A stretch of 64,000 bases of DNA from NCBI RefSeq assembly GCF_007859855.1, contig NZ_SJPK01000003.1, positions 131,182 through 195,181 of the forward strand, in the 5' to 3' direction. Origin of the DNA: Allorhodopirellula solitaria. GTDB lineage: Bacteria; Planctomycetota; Planctomycetia; Pirellulales; Pirellulaceae. Below, in pieces: positions 17,711-26,473 of the stretch (its first letter is position 1; the number at the start of each line of letters is the position of its first letter). The notes beneath the pieces were generated by a model. It ran no database searches and had not been told where the DNA came from. It saw nothing but the letters and a program-made list of their open reading frames with translations. Made by a program: the position numbers and the translations under genes.

Positions 17711-18829
17711 CTACGATGGGGTTGCTAGGCAGTGCTTGAGGGCGGAGGTGACTTCGGAGATGTCGGTTGCCGTGAGCCCCAACCCGCTGGGGATGTAGAA
17801 CCCCCTTCGAGCGATCCTCTCTGCCACCGGATAGGACTCATCGGCGAAGAGGCCTTGCTTGCGAAAGACGGGTTGTTCATGGACGGGCCAAAAAAACGGT
17901 CGCGTTCCGATTCCTCGATCAGCCAATTGCCGCATGATTTCCGTCGCATCGATCTGACGGGCTGCCGTCAAAACAATACCGAAAACCCAGTAGATGCTCT
18001 CCGCATAGTCGGTCTGGGCGAGTGGCAACTGGATGCCGGAGAGATCACGCAAGGCAGCTTGATAGGCCGCTCCCATCTCACGTTTGCGCTGGATATGAGC
18101 ATCCAAGTTTTCGAGCTGGGCCAACCCAATCGCGGCCTGCATGTTCGTCATGCGGTAGTTCCAGCCGAGTTGTTCGTGAACAAACCGGCGGCCGGGCTGG
18201 AAGCACAGGTTGCGCAGGCGCCGGCAATCTTCGGCGATTGTATCGTCATCGGTGAGGACCATGCCGCCTTCGCCACACGTAACATGTTTGTTGGGATAGA
18301 AACTGAAGGTGCTCAATTCCCCAAAACTGCCGCAGGGCCTATCACGGTAGGTCTGCCCATGCATTTCCGCTGCGTCCTCGATCACTTGCAGCCCATGGCG
18401 GCGGGCAATGTCGAGCAGCGGGTCCATCTCAACGGGTAGACCATAAAGGTGAACGACAAGAATAGCCTTGGTGCGCGGTGTGATCCTGGCTTCGATCTGT
18501 GCAACGTCCATGTTCCAGCTATCCGGGTCGCTATCAACGAGCACCGGGGTCGCGCCTGCCCTGACCACCGACGCTGCTGGTGAAATGATCGTGAAGGTGG
18601 GCATGATGACTTCGTCGCCGGGGCCAATTCCTGCAGCAGCCACTGCGATATCGAGGGCGCCCGATCCGTTGGCGCAGGCGATGCCGTGCTTGCGGCCGAC
18701 CGCCGCAGCAAAGGCCTGCTCAAACCGGCCGACGAATGGGCCTTCACTGCTGATCCACCCGCTGTCGACACATTCAAGGAGATAAGCTCGCTCGTTGCCG
18801 TCGAGCAGCGGCGTGTTGACCGGTATCAC
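17711..18829 (-). CDS. DegT/DnrJ/EryC1-type sugar aminotransferase
   Basis: The 372-residue protein has the PLP-dependent sugar aminotransferase pattern: ACANGSGALDIAVAAAGI, GDEVIMPTFTIISPA, VHLYGLPVEMDPLLDIA, VIEDAAEMHGQTY, and FSFYPNKHVTCGEGGM, where the lysine (near 186) forms the Schiff base. Enzymes like GDP-perosamine synthase (PerA/RfbE) act on GDP-4-keto-6-deoxymannose, exactly the product of the Gmd enzymes encoded upstream, so perosamine is a plausible product. The start is a GTG overlapping the upstream stop. The substrate is inferred from context. Confidence 0.92.
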   Translation of the reverse strand: MIPVNTPLLDGNERAYLLECVDSGWISSEGPFVGRFEQAFAAAVGRKHGIACANGSGALDIAVAAAGIGPGDEVIMPTFTIISPAASVVRAGATPVLVDSDPDSWNMDVAQIEARITPRTKAILVVHLYGLPVEMDPLLDIARRHGLQVIEDAAEMHGQTYRDRPCGSFGELSTFSFYPNKHVTCGEGGMVLTDDDTIAEDCRRLRNLCFQPGRRFVHEQLGWNYRMTNMQAAIGLAQLENLDAHIQRKREMGAAYQAALRDLSGIQLPLAQTDYAESIYWVFGIVLTAARQIDATEIMRQLADRGIGTRPFFWPVHEQPVFRKQGLFADESYPVAERIARRGFYIPSGLGLTATDISEVTSALKHCLATPS

Positions 18830-19611
18830 AGCTCACCTTTCCATGCGTTCTTTTGGGCGACGAACGTCACCCCCCAAGTCTGCTCCGACGGCGCGTGACC
18901 GGTCATCCACTCCTCACGATGAACGATCTCGAAGCCGGTTTGCTCGGCGATCAAATCGAGTTCAAGTGGAAAGTAGTACCGCATGGGGTGACACTCGGTG
19001 AATTGCTCGACGGTGCCGGTCGCCTTGTCGCTAACGAGCATCGTGTAATGAACGTCGACGCGGTTGGCGCAAATATTCATGCTCGGCTCGGCGATTCGCA
19101 ACACGCACACTGTATCGTCTTCCAAGCGTTTAATACGCACCTCGGGTTGCTGAGCGAGCACAGCGGGACCAAACCAAACGTCGAACACGAAACAGCCACC
19201 TGCTAGCAAATGGTGCGAGGCCGTTCGAAACATGTTCCGAATATCCGCGTTGCTGATCTGGTAACTAGCGACATGAAACAGCGAGATCACGGCATCAAAT
19301 TGCTGATCGCTGCGAAACGTCCGCACATCTCCTTGATGGAATGCGAAAGCGGCCTCTTCCTCCACCGCTGCGGCACGACGGTTTGCAATCTCGAGCATCG
19401 TCGCACTCCGTTCCACCCCCGTCACCTGCGGACCACGACCGGCAAGTAGCTCAGCGTGCCGCCCGGTACCCGAGCCTAGCTCGAGCACCGTGTTCACGGC
19501 AGGCCGAAACCGCCCCAGCAGTTCAGCGACATACTCCGTTTCAGCCTCGTAATCCTTGTCCTGATAAAGCAGGTCGTAGTAGCGGCTGTAGGCTTGAAAG
19601 TGCTCAGTCAT
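18826..19611 (-). CDS. Class I SAM-dependent methyltransferase
   Basis: From the ATG at 19609-19611 the protein reads MTEHFQAYSRYYDLLYQDKDY, a typical family start, then VLELGSGTGRHAELLAGRG (SAM motif), FAFHQGDVRTF and FDAVISLFHVASY. The longer frame to 19668 overlaps the upstream gene by 65 bases. Proteins of this kind next to GDP-deoxysugar genes often N- or O-methylate the aminosugar or a hydroxyl. It overlaps the cupin gene by 8 bases and the aminotransferase by 4, so the three are likely co-translated. Confidence 0.87.
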   Translation of the reverse strand: MTEHFQAYSRYYDLLYQDKDYEAETEYVAELLGRFRPAVNTVLELGSGTGRHAELLAGRGPQVTGVERSATMLEIANRRAAAVEEEAAFAFHQGDVRTFRSDQQFDAVISLFHVASYQISNADIRNMFRTASHHLLAGGCFVFDVWFGPAVLAQQPEVRIKRLEDDTVCVLRIAEPSMNICANRVDVHYTMLVSDKATGTVEQFTECHPMRYYFPLELDLIAEQTGFEIVHREEWMTGHAPSEQTWGVTFVAQKNAWKGEL

Positions 19612-20035
19612 TGAATCGAATTCGGTCAGCGTCAATCGGCTCAAATCGCGTCTTGTCTTGGTCGCCACAGTACGGACCTTGTTTGACTTCGATCATTTCG
19701 GTGGGTTCGAGCATCTCAAAACCGTGCCCTCCCGCTGCCAAGAGCAGCACGTCACCGGTGCTGACCACGCGGCTTTCAAGATAGTGTCGGCCATCGGTAA
19801 AAAAATCGACACGGACCTTGCCCGACTTTATAAACAAGACCTCTTGGGTCCAAACCACCGCTCGCTCAACAGGATTATGAACATGCGGATCGATTTGATA
19901 GCCTGCAGGCCGGTTCATATACCCGAGCTGCTGCGAAAACATACTCGGCGTGAAGAACTCAATGCCGTCGTTATGATATCCCGATCGAATAATGATCCCG
20001 ATCGTCTGGTCGATGTGCTTGATAGTCTCGATCAT
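19604..20035 (-). CDS. Cupin-domain protein in GDP-deoxysugar operon
   Basis: The ATG at 20033-20035 gives 143 residues with a single cupin barrel: PHVHNPVERAV holds two histidines, followed by EVLFIKSGKVRVDFFTDG and GDVLLLAAGGHGFEML, where another histidine completes a metal site. Small cupins in sugar loci can be ketoisomerases (FdtA/WxcM-like), epimerases or regulators. It sits between gmd and a methyltransferase, so a step on a GDP-keto sugar is possible, but the function is not established by sequence alone. Confidence 0.75.
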   Translation of the reverse strand: MIETIKHIDQTIGIIIRSGYHNDGIEFFTPSMFSQQLGYMNRPAGYQIDPHVHNPVERAVVWTQEVLFIKSGKVRVDFFTDGRHYLESRVVSTGDVLLLAAGGHGFEMLEPTEMIEVKQGPYCGDQDKTRFEPIDADRIRFND

Positions 20036-20083
20036 GGGCTGCAACAGAATAGCATGCTGGGGAAATCACTCTCGGCGATGGGT

Positions 20084-21094
20084 TTACGACTTTTCGCCAG
20101 CTTCTTGCTTGGCCAGTGCCATGTCGCTTTGAACCATCAGTTCGGCAAGCTCGCGACAACTCGTCATCGGCTCCCACCCGAGTTTGGCTTTGGCTTTGGA
20201 ATAGTCGCCTAGCAATAGATCAACTTCGGCCGGGCGGAAGTAGCGGGGGTCGATCTCAACGTGTTTCTCCCAATCGATATCGAGGGCCCCGAATGCATAG
20301 TCGAGGAAGGTGCGAATGGTTTGCGTCTCCCCGGTGGCGAGCACGAAATCGTCAGGCTCGTCGTGCTGGAGCATCCGCCACATGCCCTCGACATAGTCCT
20401 TGGCGTAGCCCCAGTCCCGTTTGGCGTCGAGATTGCCCAGAAACAGCTTGTCTTGCAAACCAAGCTTGATACGGGTGGCGGCACGAGTGATCTTCCGTGT
20501 CACGAACGTTTCGCCCCGACGCGGCGATTCATGGTTGAACAAGATTCCGTTGCTGGCAAAAAGATCATAGGATTTGCGGTAGTTGACCGTCTGGAAAAAC
20601 GCATACACCTTCGCACAAGCATACGGGCTCTGCGGGCTGAACGGTGTGGTTTCGGATTGCGGCGTCTCAACGACCTCACCAAACATCTCACTGCTGCTGG
20701 CTTGATACACCCGCGTGGGCTTGGTTTTATTCAGCTGCCGCGCCGCCTCGAGCACGTTGAGGGCGCCGATGCCAGTGGCTTGGACGGTATAGGAAGGTGC
20801 ATCAAACGACACCCGCACATGGGACTGGGCACCGAGATTATAGATTTCGTCCGGCTGCACATCGAGCACGAGATTGGTCAGGTTTTGGCCGTCGGTGAGA
20901 TCGCCGTAATGCAAAAACATCCGCGTACCGGCTTCGTGCGGGTCGCGATAAATATGATCGATCCGGTCGGTATTGAACGTACTCGAACGGCGAACAATGC
21001 CATGCACCGTGTAGCCCTTCTCGAGCAACAATTCGGCCAGATACGAGCCGTCCTGGCCAGTGATTCCAGTAATGAGTGCGACTTTGGAGGTCAT
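20084..21094 (-). CDS. gmd: GDP-mannose 4,6-dehydratase
   Basis: The protein starts [24 protein letters not shown] (NAD loop), and has [26 protein letters not shown] (catalytic serine and glutamate), YACAKVYAF (YxxxK), [19 protein letters not shown] and [20 protein letters not shown], all diagnostic of Gmd. It converts GDP-D-mannose to GDP-4-keto-6-deoxy-D-mannose. Length 336 is slightly shorter than the E. coli enzyme (about 373). It is downstream of fcl and a second Gmd-like gene, which supports GDP-fucose and/or GDP-perosamine or rhamnose synthesis. Confidence 0.97.
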   Translation of the reverse strand: MTSKVALITGITGQDGSYLAELLLEKGYTVHGIVRRSSTFNTDRIDHIYRDPHEAGTRMFLHYGDLTDGQNLTNLVLDVQPDEIYNLGAQSHVRVSFDAPSYTVQATGIGALNVLEAARQLNKTKPTRVYQASSSEMFGEVVETPQSETTPFSPQSPYACAKVYAFFQTVNYRKSYDLFASNGILFNHESPRRGETFVTRKITRAATRIKLGLQDKLFLGNLDAKRDWGYAKDYVEGMWRMLQHDEPDDFVLATGETQTIRTFLDYAFGALDIDWEKHVEIDPRYFRPAEVDLLLGDYSKAKAKLGWEPMTSCRELAELMVQSDMALAKQEAGEKS

Positions 21095-21123
21095 CGAAAT
21101 AAAGACTCAGGGAAAAAGAGGTC

Positions 21124-21178
21124 GCTAGAAGCTAGAAGCTAGAAGCTAGAAGCTAGAAGCTAGAAGCTAGAAGCTAGA
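21124..21178. repeat. Heptanucleotide tandem repeat, about 7.9 copies
   Basis: The unit GCTAGAA is repeated perfectly seven times plus a partial copy. The right part of the array forms the last codons and stop of fcl (LASSF then TAG on the minus strand), so the repeat has grown at or into the gene's 3' end. Because 7 is not a multiple of 3 and the unit contains TAG, any copy number still yields a stop within 21 bases. Confidence 0.97.
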
Positions 21179-22101
21179 TACGCTTGATAAGTGGATTGCA
21201 GGCCTTCGTCGAGGTCGATTTTGGGAAACCACCCCGTGGAATTGATCAGCGTCGTGTCGGTCCGCTTAACCGGTGTGCCATCGGGTTTGGAAAGATCCTG
21301 CTCGACCCGCCCCGAGTATCCCACCACACTTGCGATTTTAGTCGCCAATTCTGCGATCGTCAGATCGGTACCGCTGCCGACGTTGACCCAGTCCGGCGGG
21401 TCGGGCAAAGCGATCAAATGCAACAACGCTCGAGCGAGGTCGTCGACATGCAGGAACTCGCGCCGGGGCGTGCCCGAACCCCAAACACGCACCGTCTCAT
21501 CACCTGACCGCTTGGCAGCATCGATCCGACGGATCAGCCCGGGGATCACGTGAGAGTTTTCCGGGTGATAGTTATCGCCTGGACCGTACAGATTGGTCGG
21601 CATCGCAGAATGAAACAGCACTCCGTACTCCTGACGATAGTATTGGCAGAGTTTGAGGCCCATGATCTTGGCCAACGCATAGGCTTCGTTGGTTGTCTCC
21701 AATGGGCTGCTCAACAAGCTCGACTCCACCATCGGCTGGGGAGCGTTTCGCGGGTAAATGCATGTGCTGCCGAGGAACAGGAAACGCTTCACACCCTGAC
21801 GATACGCCGCGTCAATGGCGTTGGTTGCCATCATGGTGTTTTCGTAACCGAACTGGGCTGGGTAGGTCGCATTGGCGAGAATTCCCCCCACCCTCGCTGC
21901 AGCGAACAAAACGCAGTCCGGCTTCTCGGCAGCGAAGAAAGCGTCGACTGCGGATTGGTCGCATAGGTTGAGTTCGGTCCGCGAGCGGGTCACGATTTCT
22001 GGCTTCGGCGCCGTCCCAATATCCGCAGCAGCGAGCTGGCGCAGGAGAGCACTCCCCACCATACCTCGGTGCCCAGCGACGAAAATTTTATGATACGGCA
22101 T
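21160..22101 (-). CDS. fcl: GDP-L-fucose synthase
   Basis: The protein has the WcaG pattern: [18 protein letters not shown] (NADP loop), [29 protein letters not shown], and [20 protein letters not shown] (YxxxK), plus [22 protein letters not shown]. It epimerises and reduces GDP-4-keto-6-deoxymannose to GDP-L-fucose. Length 313 fits the family. The last residues come from a heptanucleotide repeat and are unlikely to matter for function. It lies between two Gmd genes. Confidence 0.96.
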   Translation of the reverse strand: MPYHKIFVAGHRGMVGSALLRQLAAADIGTAPKPEIVTRSRTELNLCDQSAVDAFFAAEKPDCVLFAAARVGGILANATYPAQFGYENTMMATNAIDAAYRQGVKRFLFLGSTCIYPRNAPQPMVESSLLSSPLETTNEAYALAKIMGLKLCQYYRQEYGVLFHSAMPTNLYGPGDNYHPENSHVIPGLIRRIDAAKRSGDETVRVWGSGTPRREFLHVDDLARALLHLIALPDPPDWVNVGSGTDLTIAELATKIASVVGYSGRVEQDLSKPDGTPVKRTDTTLINSTGWFPKIDLDEGLQSTYQAYLASSF

Positions 22102-22137
22102 GGAGTTTCGAGTTCAGAAAAATGCAAGGGTTCCAAA

Positions 22138-22163
22138 AGCTAAGAGCTAGCAGCTAGCAGCTT
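22138..22163. repeat. Degenerate heptanucleotide repeat at gene end
   Basis: Three imperfect 7-base units (AGCTAAG, AGCTAGC, AGCTAGC) lie over the stop codon and last codons of the second gmd gene (LLAASS then TAG). The unit resembles the array at the end of fcl. Confidence 0.8.
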
Positions 22164-23147
22164 CTTCACATCATGATCGACCATTCTCTCAGCGATCTCT
22201 TGACAGCTCTCGGGTGGCTGCCACCCCAACTCCCGAATGGCCTTGGAGGGGTCGCCACACAAATCCGCGACATCCGTCGGGCGGAGGAATCGTGAATCGC
22301 TAACGACGTAGTCTCGCCAATCCAGCCCCACATGGGCGAACGCATATTGCAGGAAGTCTGCGACGCTGTGCGTACGGCCGGTAGCGATCACATAATCATC
22401 CGGCGTGTCCTGTTGCAACATCATCCACATCGCGACGACGTAGCGTTGAGCATCCCCCCAATCCCGCCGGGCATCGAGATTGCCAAGTCGCAATTCGGAT
22501 TGCCTGCCCAATGAAATCGCCGCAGCCGCTCGTGTAATCTTGCGGGTTACGAAGGACTCACCCCGCCGCGGGGATTCGTGGTTGTAGCAAATCGCATTGC
22601 AGGCGAAACAATCGAAGGAACTGCGATAGACCTGCACCATCTGCGTCGCAAACGCCTTGGCGACTCCGTAAGGCGTGACGGGGCGCATCGGTGTCTGCTC
22701 ATCCTGTGGAGAGTTTTCCGGCCGGCCAAAAATCTCACTGCTGCTGATATGCAACAGCTTGGGCTGTTTCTCCAGATCGCGGATCATCTCGAGCAGGCGC
22801 AGCGTCCCCATCGCGGTGAACTGGCAGGTGGACTCGGGAATCTCAAAACTCAGTCCAACGTGGCTCTGGCCCGCCAAATGATAAATCTCATCAGGCTGCG
22901 TTTTCATCAGGATCCGCCGAATCGTAGTCGCATCATCGAGGTCGCCGTAGTGCAGAAACAGCGAGCGTTCGTAGACGTCTTTATTGCGAAACAACGAATC
23001 CAATCGCGTGCGCACCGTGTTGCTGGTCCGCCGCACCAACCCGTGCACGACATACCCTTTCTCCAACAGCCATTCGGTCAAATACGATCCGTCTTGGCCG
23101 GTGATCCCGGTGATTAAGGCGACTTTTGGTGAGGATGAAGAGCTCAG
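22140..23147 (-). CDS. gmd: Second GDP-mannose 4,6-dehydratase-like enzyme, unusual start
   Basis: The frame encodes [37 protein letters not shown] (YxxxK), [20 protein letters not shown] and [16 protein letters not shown], so it is a full-length Gmd/RMD-type protein. The only conventional start, TTG 23079-23081, falls after the NAD loop and would delete it. Between an in-frame TGA (23157-23159) and the loop I find no ATG, GTG or TTG; CTG at 23145-23147 is the best candidate and is used here. It may be a GDP-mannose dehydratase paralogue or the related GDP-4-keto-6-deoxymannose reductase (Rmd). Confidence 0.85.
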   Translation of the reverse strand: MSSSSSPKVALITGITGQDGSYLTEWLLEKGYVVHGLVRRTSNTVRTRLDSLFRNKDVYERSLFLHYGDLDDATTIRRILMKTQPDEIYHLAGQSHVGLSFEIPESTCQFTAMGTLRLLEMIRDLEKQPKLLHISSSEIFGRPENSPQDEQTPMRPVTPYGVAKAFATQMVQVYRSSFDCFACNAICYNHESPRRGESFVTRKITRAAAAISLGRQSELRLGNLDARRDWGDAQRYVVAMWMMLQQDTPDDYVIATGRTHSVADFLQYAFAHVGLDWRDYVVSDSRFLRPTDVADLCGDPSKAIRELGWQPPESCQEIAERMVDHDVKKLLAASS

Positions 23148-23422
23148 GGGAACGACTCAGGGTTCAATGGGCGGGGATGCTGATATATCTGGCCAGCGTT
23201 CGCGTGGCAGCGACGGACCAATCACCGGGATCCTTTCAGGTTCCGCAATACAAGGTACACCGCAGGTTTGAGAGTTTGCTTGCTCCCCTTGTCGCGGGTG
23301 ATCCAAGGGCCGATATTAGTGGGTCAATGGCTGAGATTGTGCCGCTTTATGCCGATTTTGCTGATCGCCTCGCAATCCCAACTCTCGTCATCCCCCGAAC
23401 CATCCAACCCCATTCAATCGAC

Positions 23423-24742
23423 ATGACCGCTTTTCCCGATGTACCTGTCATTCAATACGAAGGCCCTCAGAGTGACAATCCACTCGCTTTTCGCTGGTAC
23501 AACCCGGATGAAGTGGTCGAGGGCAAGACGATGCGCGATCATCTGCGGTTCAGCATTGTGTATTGGCACACGTTCCGGGGCACCGGCAGCGACCCCTTCG
23601 GCCCCGGCACGGCCCTGCGGCCATGGGACGACGGCAGCGAGAGTGTCGACAACGCCAAGAAACGAGCGGTGGTGGCCTTCGAGCTGTTCACCAAGCTGCA
23701 AGCTCCCTACTACGCGTTTCATGATCGTGACGTCGCCCCGGAAGGCGATTCCCTATCCCAAACCCACGCCAACTTCGACGCCGTCGCCGACGTGCTCGCC
23801 GAGCAACAACAGGCCTCCGGCGTCAAGCTGCTCTGGGGCACGGCGAACATGTTCAGCAACCCCCGCTACATGCACGGTGCAGCCACTTCCTGCAATGCCG
23901 ATGTGTTCGCCTACTGCGCGGGCCAAGTCAAAAAGGCACTGGAAGTAACCCATCGACTCGGCGGTGAGAACTACGTGTTCTGGGGCGGCCGCGAAGGCTA
24001 TCAGAACCTCTACAACACCGACATGAAACGAGAACTCGACCATCTCGCCAAGTTCTTCCACATGGCCGTTGACTACGCGAAGGAAATCGGATTCACGGGC
24101 CAGTTCCTGATTGAGCCCAAACCGAAGGAGCCGACCAAGCACCAATACGACAGCGACGCGGCAGCCTGCATGAACTTCCTCCGCAGCTACGGCCTGGAAG
24201 ATCACTTCAAACTCAACATCGAAACCAATCACGCGACCCTCGCTGGGCACACGATGATGCACGAGCTTGACTACGCGGGCATGCAGGATGCCTTGGGCAG
24301 CATCGACGCCAACACCGGCGACATGCTGCTGGGCTGGGATACCGATCAGTTCGGCACCGACTACTACCTGACCGCACAAACGATGCTGATGATCCTCAAG
24401 CACGGCGGACTGGGCAGCGGCGGAGTGAACTTCGATGCCAAGGTGCGGCGTGAATCGCACGAGCCGATCGATTTGTTCTACGCCCACATCGGCAGCATGG
24501 ACGCCTACGCCAAGGGGCTGAAGATCGCTGCAGCGATTCGCGAAAGTGGCGAGCTCTGCGATTTCGTCAAGAATCGATACTCCAGCTGGGACGAGGGAAT
24601 CGGCGCCAAGATCGAGAGCGGCCAGGTCGGCTTTGCCGAGCTCGAGCAGTATATGCTCGACAAGGGCGAGGTCGAAGCCAATGCGAGCGGACGCCAAGAA
24701 ATGCTCGAGAACGTATTTAACAAATACATCGACCGCGTATAG
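23423..24742 (+). CDS. xylA: Xylose isomerase
   Basis: The ATG at 23423 gives 439 residues, the usual length of the class II enzyme. Motifs include [28 protein letters not shown] (catalytic histidine and aspartate), [49 protein letters not shown] (metal-binding glutamate), [13 protein letters not shown] and [10 protein letters not shown]. It interconverts D-xylose and D-xylulose in the cytosol with Mg or Mn. The open frame extends to 23126 but the extra 99 residues do not resemble the family. No xylulokinase gene is adjacent. It is divergent from the sugar cluster. Confidence 0.97.
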   Translation: MTAFPDVPVIQYEGPQSDNPLAFRWYNPDEVVEGKTMRDHLRFSIVYWHTFRGTGSDPFGPGTALRPWDDGSESVDNAKKRAVVAFELFTKLQAPYYAFHDRDVAPEGDSLSQTHANFDAVADVLAEQQQASGVKLLWGTANMFSNPRYMHGAATSCNADVFAYCAGQVKKALEVTHRLGGENYVFWGGREGYQNLYNTDMKRELDHLAKFFHMAVDYAKEIGFTGQFLIEPKPKEPTKHQYDSDAAACMNFLRSYGLEDHFKLNIETNHATLAGHTMMHELDYAGMQDALGSIDANTGDMLLGWDTDQFGTDYYLTAQTMLMILKHGGLGSGGVNFDAKVRRESHEPIDLFYAHIGSMDAYAKGLKIAAAIRESGELCDFVKNRYSSWDEGIGAKIESGQVGFAELEQYMLDKGEVEANASGRQEMLENVFNKYIDRV

Positions 24743-24870
24743 GCACCGGGAGAACAAAACGTGGCGTAAGCTTCCAGCTTGCGGGCGGCAAAATATCGCA
24801 ATCTCGAAGCTTCGCCCACTTGGAAACACGGCACTTACTTGTTGCCGCGTTCCTAACGGTTTGTCGATGG

Positions 24871-24991
24871 AATCGACGTTGTCTCCGCAACGGTGAGCCG
24901 AGAGCCGGTAAGGCCCCGGGTAGCGCCGCCTACTCGGCCGCTTAGGCGCCTCGGCTCAATCATTCGACAGGGCCCTAAGTAACCAGCACAC
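24871..24991. repeat. Dispersed element, copy A (GAGCCGAG/CTCGGCTC)
   Basis: This 120-base stretch aligns over its length with 54359-54476: a GAGCCGAG block, a TAAGGCC segment, a GGCCGCT core, a CTCGGCTCAAT block and an AACCAGCACAC end. The outer blocks are inverted repeats of each other, suggesting a foldable, non-coding mobile or REP-like unit. Confidence 0.8.
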
Positions 24992-25373
24992 CGCCGGGGG
25001 TCGTGCCAAGTAGAAAGTCGTTTGACTCCGCCCTTTGGCGCGCCGGCCAACGCGGGGAAGCATGTTTCATGGTTCTTCTCGGAACTGAGTGGAATGGAAA
25101 CCGCAGGTGGACCGATCGATTCTCGGATCCAGCGTGGTTGATTTCCCAGGCATCTGGTCCTGCCCCAAGTAGTTTTTGCATATGCAGGGACCACTCCGAT
25201 ACATTGGTAGATGCCGGAAAAAACGGACTCAGGCAATGCGGGGACGCGGGCCTGGGAAGGGATATTCCGGTCGCCTGTCATTTCCTGCGTAAGCTGGGCG
25301 CCAGTGGTGCGGTTGATGCTCGGCACGTTCACGCTTGCCGGGCATCCGTTTTTCGCTCACTCGACGCAGGCGC

Positions 25374-25418
25374 CCATGCCTCAAAAATCCAACATCCTGG
25401 ATACCTGCCACTCAGTGC
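25374..25418 (-). repeat. Dispersed element, inverted copy of 29189-29242
   Basis: Read on the minus strand this is ACTGAGTGGCAGG, TGTTGGATTTTTGAGG and CATGG in order, nearly identical to the plus-strand copy beside the IS630 element. A shorter relative occurs at 59248-59270. No coding function is apparent. Confidence 0.8.
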
Positions 25419-25825
25419 CGTGAAGCACCATCATGCGACTTGCTATAGAATAGTTCCCACACAGCTGTTTCAAGACCTGGATTTTCAATCGTCAGGATTG
25501 GAAGGCTGTGTTGAGATCTCGGCAGTGCTGATGCGGCCAGGCGTACCGATTCACAGCAGAAGGCAAGAAGCTGACGTGGCGGTATGGCTGGACGGCGCTA
25601 CCGTCAGCATGGCGTTGGCTAAGCGGCTGCCGGAACCGGAAACAACGCAAAACTGGATGAGCTATGGGAGCGAGCAGAGACATTGGACGAAATGACTTCA
25701 AATGGGGCGGTTTGACTGATCAGCAGTTCGGAGGAAGTGCTGGAACGGAATCTCAAGGAGGCGAGCCTCTCCGCGACTCGCAATTCCCAGCGTCTCGGGG
25801 AGACGCTGCCACTTGGTTTCACCGC

Positions 25826-26473
25826 ATGACTCGGTCGTCAACTTGCCCGTGGCTAATGCTGATATGCTTGCTGATTGCCGGATGCAGCCGAAGCAAGGAA
25901 GATCAACTGCGTTCGGCCGTGAAGGAGGTGCGGGCCGGGCATACGACTGAGATTGACCTGAGTGAAAGCCCACTGGAGGACGATGCACTGTTGAGCGAAC
26001 TGCAGGGGCTCGATGGCTTGGAAAGTTTGAATTTGGACCGAACACCCGTTACCGACGATGGGCTAGCGGCAATGGGGCATCTGCCGAACCTGCACCTCTT
26101 GTCGCTGGCACAGACACGGGTCTCCAACGCAGGGATCGCTACATTGGTGACCAACTTTCCTAAACTGGTTTCTTTGCGTCTCGATGAAACCGTGATCACC
26201 GATCCGGGTTTTGCGGAACTCGCCCATGCGGAGCACTTGGAGATGCTTTCTTTGCATCGGGTTCCGGTGTCCGACGCTGGCTGCAAACAGATCGCCAAGA
26301 TCTCGACGCTCACGACCTTGGGGTTGGACCAGACCATGATCACCGATCGCGGGCTCACCTCGCTGAAATCACTGCCGCAACTGAAGCGACTGTCGATCTG
26401 GCAATGTCAGCTCAGTGAGTCAGGTATCGAGCGATTTCAACGCGATCAACCGGATGTGGCGGTGAATCGATGA
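25826..26473 (+). CDS. Leucine-rich-repeat lipoprotein
   Basis: From the ATG at 25826 the first 20 residues are a lipoprotein signal (LMLICLLIAGC, lipobox cysteine near 20), so the protein is probably anchored in a membrane. The rest is a run of about six LRRs of the GLxxLxxLxxLxLxxTxVTDxG type, for example LPNLHLLSLAQTRVSNAGI and SLPQLKRLSIWQC. This short LRR class is abundant in planctomycetes; partners are unknown. The 215-residue product overlaps the next gene by 4 bases (ATGA), so the two are coupled. The upstream in-frame extension to 25664 lacks support. Confidence 0.85.
   Translation: MTRSSTCPWLMLICLLIAGCSRSKEDQLRSAVKEVRAGHTTEIDLSESPLEDDALLSELQGLDGLESLNLDRTPVTDDGLAAMGHLPNLHLLSLAQTRVSNAGIATLVTNFPKLVSLRLDETVITDPGFAELAHAEHLEMLSLHRVPVSDAGCKQIAKISTLTTLGLDQTMITDRGLTSLKSLPQLKRLSIWQCQLSESGIERFQRDQPDVAVNR

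Larger units (their letters stand above)
24743..25825. other. Repeat-rich intergenic region without a convincing gene
   Basis: More than 1 kb separates xylA from the LRR gene. Overlapping open frames on both strands (24853-25332 minus, 25003-25695 plus) show no domain, skewed composition and repeat-derived segments, so I do not call them. The sequence just after xylA has AAGCTTCCAGCTT, a short palindrome of a type common in these genomes. It also holds copies of two dispersed repeats listed separately, and a partial third copy (TTCTCGGAACTGAGTGG at 25076-25092). Confidence 0.6.

Noticed and set aside
21124-21178. CRISPR-like array
   Set aside because: The unit is 7 bases with no spacers; it is a simple tandem repeat.
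23126-23422. N-terminal extension of xylA
   Set aside because: The added 99 residues are not family-like and overlap the gmd leader; the ATG at 23423 starts at the normal position.
23753-24829. Long minus-strand open frame opposite xylA (358 codons)
   Set aside because: It lies antisense to an intact, motif-rich xylose isomerase and encodes no recognisable domain; it is a codon-bias shadow.
25003-25695. 230-codon plus-strand frame after xylA
   Set aside because: It crosses dispersed repeats, has no domain, and overlaps another open frame on the opposite strand; treated as non-coding.
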